5,630 nucleotides of DNA from Spirochaetales bacterium (GCA_023131935.1 JAGLYY010000510.1:1-5630); one strand, 5' to 3'. Counted from the first letter of the stretch, positions 1-5,582 are shown. Made by a program: numbers and translations. Notes: generated by a model not told the origin, from the sequence alone.

Positions 1-18
1 CCTTTGCGCCTTTGCGCG
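1..18. repeat. Short tandem repeat, CTTTGCGC x2, at the window edge
   Basis: Two perfect copies of the octamer CTTTGCGC lie head to tail at 2-9 and 10-17. The window cuts the left side, so the array may be longer. From memory, CTTTGCG-rich strings followed by text like ATCCGTGTTCATC (present here at 33-45) recur between genes in many unrelated bacterial genomes, so this is probably the end of a dispersed intergenic repeat. That family assignment is recollection and not shown by the window. No open frame is associated with it. Confidence 0.5.
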
Positions 19-149
19 AACTCTTCTTCTCTATCCGTGTTCATCAATACCTTACGCTTTTCTTTTCCTTGACCTTATGACCTCTACTGCCGATTTTTTA
101 TGTGAATACCTTGGGGATTAAAAGAATTTCAGAAAGTTGGAGTATCTAA
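19..149 (+). promoter_or_regulatory. Non-coding leader with a weak promoter candidate upstream of the orphan-trx unit
   Basis: No gene is seen here. The stretch is pyrimidine-rich on the plus strand up to about position 70. A possible sigma-70 promoter is TTGACC at 69-74 followed, after 17 nt, by GATTTT at 92-97. The -35 matches the consensus well but the -10 matches only half, so it is tentative. The ribosome-binding site for the next gene is GGAG at 139-142, 7 nt before the ATG at 150. No terminator hairpin or riboswitch-like fold was apparent by eye. Confidence 0.25.
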
Positions 150-959
150 ATGTTCGGGAAGGGGATGTTCGGGAAAAGAAATCTCGAGAGCGATGCAGAT
201 AAACTCCTGAAACAGGTAAGAAAAAGGTACGATGATTACATTGTTCAGTTTATGAAACCCTCAAACTGCCGAAACGGCTTTGAAGAACGTTATCTTGATG
301 CCCTCCGGGCAAGAATCAGCATGCCTTCCTTTTTGCGAACAGAGCTGGAAGTGATCGAAGAGATGATTCAGCAGGAACAGGATGATGAAAACATGAGGGC
401 GGAAGAGGCCTATAAGCGGATGCAGCGCAAGCAGAGGCCCTCCCTTGCTGAACGGGTTTTCGAGGAGTATATGGCCAGGATTGAGCATTATCCTGATCTT
501 GAGATACATGGAAACGCTTCTTACGAGATGAAAAAGCTCTTTGGGGCATTATTTTCCTTTGAAAGGGATTATTGGCCCGCGATCGATAAAGTTCTCCGGG
601 GGCCTTATGGGGCCAGGTACACCCCCGTCCGCCAATCCCTGGAAGAGCGGATGTGGTCCCTCGGTTGTTTGAGTAAAGACGGCTGCCCTTCAACGTTAAA
701 ACGATATATACATCTTTTAACACAAATACCCCGGAATCATGGAGCGGTAGAACGGGAGGAGAAGCGGTGCCTCATCGAAGCGGCTGCGTTTCTTCACTCC
801 CTCTCGGGGGAACTTACCGACCTGATAGCGGATCCCGGTTTTGAAGGCGAAGTAAAAGAAACAGTAGTAAAAGCTCTTGAAAAGGTGCATATTATGCTAA
901 GTGATTTTCGGCTCACCGATTTAAAACCATCACAGGGCCGGAGGAAATTGAAGGAGTAG
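150..959 (+). CDS. Hypothetical cytoplasmic, mostly helical protein (269 aa), first gene of the trx unit
   Basis: I do not recognise this protein. It has no signal peptide and no membrane segment, and it is strongly charged and rich in Glu, Lys and Arg, which suggests a soluble, mainly alpha-helical cytoplasmic protein. Residues 60-115 are very acidic and then basic (EVIEEMIQQEQDDE, then AYKRMQRKQR) and could form a long helix or coiled coil. A second helical block covers about 200-250. Cysteines at 40, 173, 179 and 207 are scattered and do not form a metal-site motif. The N-terminus is odd: MFGKG-MFGKR is a direct duplication of about 15 bp at 150-178, giving two in-frame ATGs. I chose the first (150) because GGAG at 139-142 is correctly spaced; the second ATG (165) has its purine run too close. 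Its stop is 2 nt before the thioredoxin start, so the two are very likely one operon. A link to redox or protein quality control is only guilt by association. That it is a real gene is well supported by its length, RBS and tight spacing. Confidence 0.85.
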   Translation: MFGKGMFGKRNLESDADKLLKQVRKRYDDYIVQFMKPSNCRNGFEERYLDALRARISMPSFLRTELEVIEEMIQQEQDDENMRAEEAYKRMQRKQRPSLAERVFEEYMARIEHYPDLEIHGNASYEMKKLFGALFSFERDYWPAIDKVLRGPYGARYTPVRQSLEERMWSLGCLSKDGCPSTLKRYIHLLTQIPRNHGAVEREEKRCLIEAAAFLHSLSGELTDLIADPGFEGEVKETVVKALEKVHIMLSDFRLTDLKPSQGRRKLKE

Positions 960-961
960 CT

Positions 962-1285
962 ATGGGAGCCGAAGTAATCATTAATAAAGACAACTTCGAA
1001 GTAGAAGTATTAAAATCCGATCTGCCTGTTCTTACGGATTTCTGGGCTGAATGGTGTGTGCCTTGCAAAATGGTAAACCCTATCCTTGAAAAGATCGCCG
1101 AAGATTATCGGGGAAAATTGAAAGTTGCTAAAATCAATGTTGATGAATGTGGGGAGATTGCGTCTCAGTTTAATATTTTCAGTATCCCTACCATGCTCCT
1201 TTTCAAGAGTGGAGAGGTTGTCCAGCAACAGGTCGGTGCCGGATCACGACAGGCAATAGAAGGGTTTTTCAAAGATCATATCTGA
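962..1285 (+). CDS. trxA: Thioredoxin with WCVPC active site
   Basis: This is a complete single-domain thioredoxin of 107 residues, the normal family length. It reduces disulfides in cytoplasmic proteins and is itself recharged by thioredoxin reductase. Visible family marks are the buried Asp26, Trp28, the redox motif W31-C-V-P-C35-K36, the cis-proline in SIPT (Pro76), and the C-terminal glycine pair in VGAGS (92-94). There is no signal peptide, so it is cytoplasmic. The motif has Val33 where the classical sequence has Gly (WCGPC), and there is an extra cysteine at 63. The start is fixed by AAGGAG at 951-956, which lies inside the end of the preceding gene, 5 nt before the ATG. The 2-nt intergenic gap points to co-transcription and probable translational coupling with the orphan gene upstream. 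It runs toward a minus-strand gene, with a repeat element between the two. The family call is secure; which of several thioredoxin paralogues of the cell this is cannot be told. Confidence 0.95.
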   Translation: MGAEVIINKDNFEVEVLKSDLPVLTDFWAEWCVPCKMVNPILEKIAEDYRGKLKVAKINVDECGEIASQFNIFSIPTMLLFKSGEVVQQQVGAGSRQAIEGFFKDHI

Positions 1286-1293
1286 TTGAGGGA

Positions 1294-1431
1294 AGCCTAT
1301 TAGACTGTAGGCTATTAGGCTATTAGGCGGAAAAAGGGCACGATGCATCGTGCCCTTACTAGCCAGCCTATCCTACCTAATAGCCTATAGCCTATCTACC
1401 TACAGCCTTCCTCCCTACAGCCTATAGTCTA
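1294..1431. repeat. Composite TAGGCTAT-type repeat element with central palindrome
   Basis: The gap between the convergent thioredoxin and lipoprotein genes is almost entirely repeat. The left arm (1294-1330) reads as TAGACTG, TAGGCTAT, TAGGCTAT, TAGGCGG in tandem from 1301. The right arm (1358-1431) holds the same units in reverse orientation, with variants such as TAGGTAGGA. Between the arms is a 24-bp perfect palindrome (1334-1357). The outer 15 nt of each arm (1301-1315 and the complement of 1417-1431) agree at 13 of 15 positions, so the whole is an imperfect, asymmetric inverted repeat. There is no coding potential. A second, partial copy lies at 5583-5630. The structure resembles REP/BIME or MITE-like dispersed elements; no transposase is present in the window. 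Confidence 0.8.
1331..1357 (-). terminator. Palindromic hairpin, likely terminator for the lipoprotein gene
   Basis: Positions 1334-1345 (AAGGGCACGATG) are followed directly by their exact reverse complement at 1346-1357. As RNA this gives a stem of about 10 GC-rich pairs with a 4-nt loop. Read on the minus strand, the stem is followed by a run of T (complement of the A run at 1331-1335), as in a Rho-independent terminator, about 70 nt past the lipoprotein stop codon. Read on the plus strand, there is no T run after the stem, so termination of the thioredoxin transcript here would be weaker. It forms the core of the larger repeat element. Confidence 0.55.
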
Positions 1432-2463
1432 ATTAAATATCTCATCACTATTGATCTCTCCAAAAGAATACGTACTTGTTGGTACGATATGCCAATCTGA
1501 CGGTCCATCGGTATCCGCGGAAAGACTTGATCTGTTTAAGCTTCTCGTGGCGGTGGATCCGTCAGGATTTACTCCATCTTCCGGGGTTATGGTTTCTCCC
1601 TGGATATACCATCCCCCTGTCGCGGCCAATTCTTCCGCTTTCGCCAGTGTAGAGGAGCTGCCGAATCCCCGGTACTTGGTATCAGATGAGGAGGTCCTGT
1701 TACTGTACAGGACCCCATCAAGGAGTTGCCCCTGGGGGCTCCTGTAGAGGGCGAGGACCCCGTTATTCCCTGAGAGTCCCGTTCCCTCTTCTACCCAGAA
1801 GTCCCAGGCTGAATCGGATGCATCAAGTCCGCCGGAAGCGGCTTTATCTACTGTCTCATTAAGTTCAGTATCAATCCCCTGAGGTTTAAAATGAACAACA
1901 ATGAAATCTCCGGTTTCTACCTGGAGGGGAGGAAATATAATTCGCTGATTCCAGTAATGTTCGGTCCCCTCATACAGGCAGATTCCTGCCATATTCCCAG
2001 GATTGATAACCACGAGTTCAACAAGGTCGGGATGGGTAGTCGATCCCCTGGTGGTAAACTCGTTGATAAGTAACCCTGGGATATCAGGATTATATCCATA
2101 AAACGGGCTTGAAAAATGCAGCCTGTTCCCGTGAGGATCTGAAAGGGTCCCCTCAAAATAATACACCTGTCCCGGGGTCATCCCAAGATCTGTCTCTATA
2201 AGGATACGGTATTCATCCCCCTCCCACTCATAAGAGATTGAGGAAATTCCGGGGTCAACAGAGATGAGCGGGTCCCCAATGAAATTGGCCTCCTCGTTTA
2301 CCAGGACTATGATAGTCTTTGCTGACCCGGTATCGATATCAAGAAATACCGGTGGGTGAAGATCCAGGTCATCAAGGTTCCTGAAGTCCGGAATGGGGCC
2401 GCAGGCAACAGGCAGTAATCCGGCTGGAATGACAAGAACCAGTAATAGTGCTATTATTTTCAT
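1429..2463 (-). CDS. Lamin-tail-domain (LTD) lipoprotein, predicted
   Basis: This is a 344-residue exported protein. Residues 1-20 are a short basic start plus a hydrophobic stretch (IIALLLVLVIPAGLLP), ending at VAC with Cys21 as the probable lipid-modified residue. Proline at -3 makes the lipobox non-classical, though spirochaetal lipoboxes are known to be loose. After an acidic linker, about residues 37-125 look like a beta-sandwich of the Ig/SbsA-like kind (GQVYYFEGTLSDPHGN). Residues 130-338 show the lamin-tail pattern: LLINEF (131-136), DLVELVVINPG (146-156), a GDFIVVHF strand (185-192), GVLALYRSPQGQLLDGV (235-251), and the closing SLNR...DTDGPSDW...FGEIN (308-338). LTD domains on bacterial surface proteins are often paired with adhesion or nuclease modules; no nuclease is seen here. 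The function is probably structural or binding and is unknown. The start is supported by GGAGGG (complement of 2469-2474), 5 nt before the ATG. The stop codon TAG is also the first triplet of the repeat element. Confidence 0.85.
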   Translation of the reverse strand: MKIIALLLVLVIPAGLLPVACGPIPDFRNLDDLDLHPPVFLDIDTGSAKTIIVLVNEEANFIGDPLISVDPGISSISYEWEGDEYRILIETDLGMTPGQVYYFEGTLSDPHGNRLHFSSPFYGYNPDIPGLLINEFTTRGSTTHPDLVELVVINPGNMAGICLYEGTEHYWNQRIIFPPLQVETGDFIVVHFKPQGIDTELNETVDKAASGGLDASDSAWDFWVEEGTGLSGNNGVLALYRSPQGQLLDGVLYSNRTSSSDTKYRGFGSSSTLAKAEELAATGGWYIQGETITPEDGVNPDGSTATRSLNRSSLSADTDGPSDWHIVPTSTYSFGEINSDEIFN

Positions 2464-2585
2464 CGCTTCCCTCCGCGGTTTGGACTATACTTTTAATACA
2501 GGGAAAAGGGATATGACGCTTCAATTTTCTTATGTCAGGGGCGGTATTCCGACATTGAAAAGGTAACACAGAGGAGATTAACGCG
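2464..2585. promoter_or_regulatory. Divergent intergenic region between the LTD lipoprotein and Crp-like genes
   Basis: This 122-bp gap must hold the start signals for both divergent genes. Toward the lipoprotein (minus strand), a weak sigma-70 candidate is TTGAAG (complement of 2519-2524), 18 nt, then TGTATT (complement of 2495-2500). Toward the regulator I found no convincing -35/-10 pair. The arms ATGTC (2532-2536) and GACAT (2551-2555) form a 5-bp dyad with a 14-nt spacer, which is too short and too widely spaced to call an operator. No classical Crp site (TGTGA-N6-TCACA) is present. The RBS of the regulator, GAGGAG at 2571-2576, lies 9 nt before its ATG. Confidence 0.35.
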
Positions 2586-3212
2586 ATGGATAACAGACTC
2601 TTTGAGAAATATGGTGCGATCTTTGATTCAGGGAAGGTAATATTTAAGGAGGGGGAAATCGGCGATAAAATGTACATCATTCAGGAGGGATCGGTCCGTA
2701 TATCGAAAGAGATCGGGGGAAAGGAGCATATTCTTGCGGTCCTTGGCAAAGGGGATTTCTTCGGTGAGATGGCTATTGTAACCAGTATAGCCAGAACTGC
2801 CACCGCCACCGCTGCTGGAACGGTCAGACTTTTAAGTTTCAACCGTGAAGGTTTTATCGGAATGATTGAGAAAAACGCGAGAATCGGCTTGAATATCATC
2901 GATAAACTCTGCAGAAGGCTGCAGCAGGCAAATCAGCAGATCCAGCACCTTGTCAGGAAGAATGTAGATGGCCTTATCGCTCTAAACCTCTATTATGCTT
3001 TCGCGGAACAGAATTTCGAGCATGGTATTCTCGAATATCATAAAACCACTCGTGAAATCAGTTTGAATATGGCCCTTCCCCAGGAAGAAGTTATTAAAAT
3101 CGTTGATAAGATGCGCGATGAGGGTATTATTCAGGTTGATGAGAACCATATGTTTCTTCGTGACCGGGAACGGTTATCGATCATGGCGGAGACAGCGGGG
3201 ACAGAGCACTGA
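2586..3212 (+). CDS. Crp/Fnr-family cyclic-nucleotide-binding regulator
   Basis: This 208-residue protein has the length and layout of Crp. An N-terminal cyclic-nucleotide-binding beta-barrel (about 12-95) contains the glycine turns GEIGDKMYIIQEGSVRI (23-39) and a near-canonical phosphate-binding cassette, FGEMA at 59-63 and ARTATA at 69-74. Glu61 and Arg70, the residues that contact ribose and phosphate of cAMP in Crp, are both present, so it probably binds a cyclic nucleotide. A long dimerisation helix (about 98-125) follows, then a winged-helix region (about 128-195), with TTREISLNMALPQEEVIKIVDKM aligning to the helix-turn-helix in two parts: TTREISLNMAL (154-164) and PQEEVIKIVDKM (165-176). 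There is no Fnr-type N-terminal cysteine cluster. The recognition helix is unusual: it lacks the Ser-Arg-Glu-Thr-Val start typical of the family. It may control its divergent lipoprotein neighbour, itself or glmS downstream, but no site proves this. A non-DNA-binding effector role is the alternative. Confidence 0.88.
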   Translation: MDNRLFEKYGAIFDSGKVIFKEGEIGDKMYIIQEGSVRISKEIGGKEHILAVLGKGDFFGEMAIVTSIARTATATAAGTVRLLSFNREGFIGMIEKNARIGLNIIDKLCRRLQQANQQIQHLVRKNVDGLIALNLYYAFAEQNFEHGILEYHKTTREISLNMALPQEEVIKIVDKMRDEGIIQVDENHMFLRDRERLSIMAETAGTEH

Positions 3213-3232
3213 TTCTATCTCTTTAGCCTGAA

Positions 3233-3261
3233 TTGAATTTTCCCCCTTAATAGGATACATT
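3233..3261 (+). promoter_or_regulatory. Candidate sigma-70 promoter of glmS
   Basis: TTGAAT at 3233-3238 and TACATT at 3256-3261 are separated by the ideal 17 nt, and each matches four of six consensus positions or better. Transcription would begin near 3268, leaving a leader of about 25 nt carrying the RBS AAGGA (3282-3286), 6 nt before the glmS ATG. No terminator is visible after the regulator gene, so read-through from upstream is also possible. Confidence 0.4.
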
Positions 3262-3269
3262 ATGAAGGG
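3244..3269. promoter_or_regulatory. Inverted repeat over the glmS -10 region, possible operator
   Basis: CCCTTAATA (3244-3252) and TATGAAGGG (3261-3269) are inverted copies matching at 8 of 9 positions around an 8-nt spacer. The dyad covers the proposed -10 box and start site, where a repressor would be expected to act. If transcription began further upstream, the same bases could form an RNA hairpin instead. It does not resemble a Crp or Fnr consensus site. The call rests on symmetry and position alone. Confidence 0.3.
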
Positions 3270-3292
3270 TAACTTATAAATAAGGATGTATT

Positions 3293-5116
3293 ATGTGCGG
3301 TATAGTTGGATACTCAGGGATTCGGCCTGCAGCCCCGATTTTGCTTGAAGGATTAAAACGGCTTGAATACCGGGGATACGATTCCGCTGGTATCAGTGTT
3401 GGCCACGAAGGCAAATTAACGGTAGTAAAAAAGAAAGGAAAGATTAAAAAACTCCGGGAAGCGGTCCCCCCGAAGATACAGGGTGTATATGGTATTGGCC
3501 ATACCCGGTGGGCGACCCATGGTCAGGTAAATGATGAAAACGCCCATCCACACTCCGATCAATCCGGTAACATTACCATATGTCATAATGGAATTATTGA
3601 GAACTTTAACATATTGAAGTCGAAACTCCTTGAAGAAGGTTATATCTTTGTGTCGGAAACCGATTCCGAGGTGATTGCCCATCTGGTTTCCAAGTTTTAT
3701 GATGGTGATCTTGAACAAGCGGTTAAAACAGCCCTCGGTCTTTTAGAAGGCACCTACGGCATTTTATGTATGCACGCCGATGAACCGGGAAGAATAATCG
3801 GGGCCAGAAATGGTTCTCCTCTGGTTCTTGGAATTGGCGAGGGGGAGATGTTCCTCGCCTCCGACGTTACCGCAATGATGGCTTACACAAAACATGTAGT
3901 GTACATCGAAGATGGGGAAGTTGTTGATGTAACCCCCGAAGGATATCACACCTCTGACCTCAACAACCGGACAATCAGCAAGAAGATTCAGCATATTAGC
4001 TGGGAACTTGATGAAATCGAAAAAGATGGCTATGAGACCTTTATGCTGAAGGAGATCTTTGAGCAGCCCAGGTCCATTACCCGGGGGATGCGGGGGCGCC
4101 TTGATAAAGAAAACGGGGCGGCACACCTGGGGGGGCTGAATCTTACCAGCCAGGAACTCCTCAATATCGAACGGATAAAGATTATCGCCGCGGGCACCTC
4201 TTTCCATGCGGGTCTGGTGGCTGCTCACCTCCTTGAGTCTTTGGCGAGAATACCCTGTACAGCGGAACTTGCTTCCGAGGTCCGGTACCGGAACCCGATT
4301 GTGGAGAAAAACAGTCTTTATTTTGCTGTATCCCAATCGGGGGAAACCGCGGATACTCTCTACGCGATGCGGGAGCTGAAGCGAAAAGGGGCCAGGGTCC
4401 TGGGGATCTGTAATGTAGTTGGTTCCACCATCGCCAGGGAGTCTGATGGAGGTGTATACATCCACTCGGGTCCGGAAATCGCTGTAGCTTCCACCAAGGC
4501 TTTCACCAGTCAGCTAACCGCCTTCTATCTTTTTACCGTAATAATGGCACGGATGCGCCATCTCTCTTTAAAAGATGGAATGGTTTTTGTCCGGGAGCTT
4601 GGTGAAATACCCTCTATTATCGAGAAGGTCCTCGAAAAAGACTCTGAAATCAAGATTCTCGCGAAAAAATATGCCGGGGCTAAGGACTTCCTCTTCATGG
4701 GCCGGGGAATCAATTATCCCGTTGCCCTTGAGGGTGCCCTTAAGCTTAAAGAGATCTCCTACATCCATGCTGAAGGATACAGCGCAGCGGAGATTAAACA
4801 TGGTCCTATCGCCCTCATTAACGAGGAAACCCCCAGTATGTTTCTCATTCCCAATGATGAGCTTCGCGAGAAGACTATTTCCAATATGAAAGAGATAAAG
4901 GCAAGGAAGGGGCCGGTAATCGCCCTGGCGGTAGATGGGGACAGCGAGGTGGGAGATGTTGCTGATGACGTGATTTACATCCCCAGGACCCACGATCTTC
5001 TCTATCCACTCGTTATGGTTGTCCCTCTCCAGCTTTTCTCCTACCACTGTGCCCGGGAGTTAGGCCGGGATGTGGATCAGCCGAGAAACCTTGCGAAGAG
5101 TGTTACTGTTGAATAG
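3293..5116 (+). CDS. glmS: Glutamine--fructose-6-phosphate aminotransferase (isomerizing), GlmS
   Basis: GlmS converts fructose-6-phosphate and glutamine to glucosamine-6-phosphate and glutamate, the entry step to UDP-GlcNAc for peptidoglycan and envelope glycans. It acts in the cytoplasm. The 607 residues match the usual length of about 600-610. Residues 1-225 are the class II glutaminase domain: Cys2 becomes the N-terminal nucleophile, with HTRWATHG (70-77), HNGIIEN (98-104) and Asp124. Two SIS domains follow. The first (about 290-425) has GTSFHAG (301-307), SQSGETADT (347-355) and ASTKAFTSQ (399-407). The second (about 455-595) has GRGINYPVALEGALKLKE (470-487) and EIKHGP (500-505). The C-terminal tail ends DQPRNLAKSVTVE. 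Counterparts of the E. coli isomerase residues Glu481, Lys485, Glu488, His504 and Lys603 are all present, one position earlier. The start is fixed by the obligatory Met-Cys-Gly and by AAGGA at 3282-3286. The 80-nt upstream gap has no room for a glmS ribozyme. The end overlaps the next gene. Confidence 0.98.
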   Translation: MCGIVGYSGIRPAAPILLEGLKRLEYRGYDSAGISVGHEGKLTVVKKKGKIKKLREAVPPKIQGVYGIGHTRWATHGQVNDENAHPHSDQSGNITICHNGIIENFNILKSKLLEEGYIFVSETDSEVIAHLVSKFYDGDLEQAVKTALGLLEGTYGILCMHADEPGRIIGARNGSPLVLGIGEGEMFLASDVTAMMAYTKHVVYIEDGEVVDVTPEGYHTSDLNNRTISKKIQHISWELDEIEKDGYETFMLKEIFEQPRSITRGMRGRLDKENGAAHLGGLNLTSQELLNIERIKIIAAGTSFHAGLVAAHLLESLARIPCTAELASEVRYRNPIVEKNSLYFAVSQSGETADTLYAMRELKRKGARVLGICNVVGSTIARESDGGVYIHSGPEIAVASTKAFTSQLTAFYLFTVIMARMRHLSLKDGMVFVRELGEIPSIIEKVLEKDSEIKILAKKYAGAKDFLFMGRGINYPVALEGALKLKEISYIHAEGYSAAEIKHGPIALINEETPSMFLIPNDELREKTISNMKEIKARKGPVIALAVDGDSEVGDVADDVIYIPRTHDLLYPLVMVVPLQLFSYHCARELGRDVDQPRNLAKSVTVE

Positions 5117-5579
5117 AAAGGCTGTCATAGTCCTTCTCATGTTCCTCCCTCTCTGGAACCTTTCCGGAGAGGAGGGTCCCTTTGCAATCCTCCAGCGGGG
5201 ACCAACCCCAATAAAGGGAATTGAATATCTTTCCCCGAACGTACTCCCTGCCCACTCCGGAGAGTATTTCTTCCTTGAAAACACCATCCGGGTAGTATTT
5301 ACCAATGAGTTCATCCCGCTTATGGAAGCATGGGTGCCATGGACCTGCCGGAGAAGAATCATCTATCAGCTTCCTGTCGAGTCCTCTTCTCAAGGTGTTG
5401 AAAGATTATTTCATTGCTACCGGTCGGTGGACGAATGGTGCATTTTTTTTGATTTTTCGGACGATTTCGGACAGGAGTGCAGGTTTATTGAAGCCTTCCT
5501 GAACCGTTTTGAGTTCTTTATGGGATTAAACCGGGACCCCTGGGAGATCCCCTTTCCGGCCATTCTTGAAGCACCGTAA
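5109..5579 (+). CDS. Hypothetical exported protein overlapping the glmS end
   Basis: I do not recognise this protein. From the TTG at 5109 it is 156 residues and begins MNRKAVIVLLMFLPLWNLSGEEG, a good signal peptide (positive N-region, hydrophobic core, likely cut near Ser-Gly before EEG), so it is probably periplasmic. The mature part is aromatic-rich (Tyr, Phe, Trp) and has four cysteines in WTCRR, FHCYR, EWCIF and QECRF, which could form two disulfides outside the cytoplasm. There is no lipobox and no second membrane segment. The frame also opens at an ATG at 5070 (169 aa), but that stretch is glmS coding sequence and would put 13 extra residues before the signal peptide. I prefer TTG 5109, with GAAGAG at 5095-5100 8 nt upstream and an 8-nt overlap with glmS; the choice is not certain. 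The overlap implies co-transcription with glmS. An envelope role would fit but is inference. The stop lies 3 nt before a repeat element. Confidence 0.7.
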   Translation: MNRKAVIVLLMFLPLWNLSGEEGPFAILQRGPTPIKGIEYLSPNVLPAHSGEYFFLENTIRVVFTNEFIPLMEAWVPWTCRRRIIYQLPVESSSQGVERLFHCYRSVDEWCIFFDFSDDFGQECRFIEAFLNRFEFFMGLNRDPWEIPFPAILEAP

Positions 5580-5582
5580 AGT

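Noticed and set aside
316..723. Minus-strand open frame of 135 codons inside the first gene
   Set aside because: It lies entirely opposite a better-supported gene, has no ribosome-binding site of note, and its product has the low-complexity, Arg/Pro/Ser-rich look of a shadow frame.
1294..1431. CRISPR array
   Set aside because: The units are 7-9 bp and directly adjacent, with no 20-40 bp repeats separated by unique spacers and no cas genes.
1286..1431. Insertion sequence or tRNA gene in the convergent gap
   Set aside because: There is no transposase frame, no acceptor-stem or T-loop pattern, and the length is explained by the repeat element alone.
2532..2555. Operator formed by ATGTC-N14-GACAT upstream of the Crp-like gene
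   Set aside because: Five-base arms with a 14-nt spacer occur readily by chance, and inner bases do not extend the symmetry. It is not a Crp, Fnr or LexA pattern.
3213..3292. glmS ribozyme/riboswitch upstream of glmS
   Set aside because: The whole gap to the previous gene is 80 nt, shorter than the ribozyme (roughly 150 nt or more), and no matching conserved core was seen. The only structure is the short inverted repeat.
3764..4465. Minus-strand open frame of 233 codons inside glmS
   Set aside because: It is antisense to a fully conserved GlmS reading frame. The product shows no recognisable domain, so it is a shadow caused by codon composition.
5070..5108. ATG at 5070 as the start of the gene after glmS
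   Set aside because: The extension lies wholly in glmS codons for its conserved C-terminus and would add 13 residues before a well-formed signal peptide. It is kept only as an alternative start.
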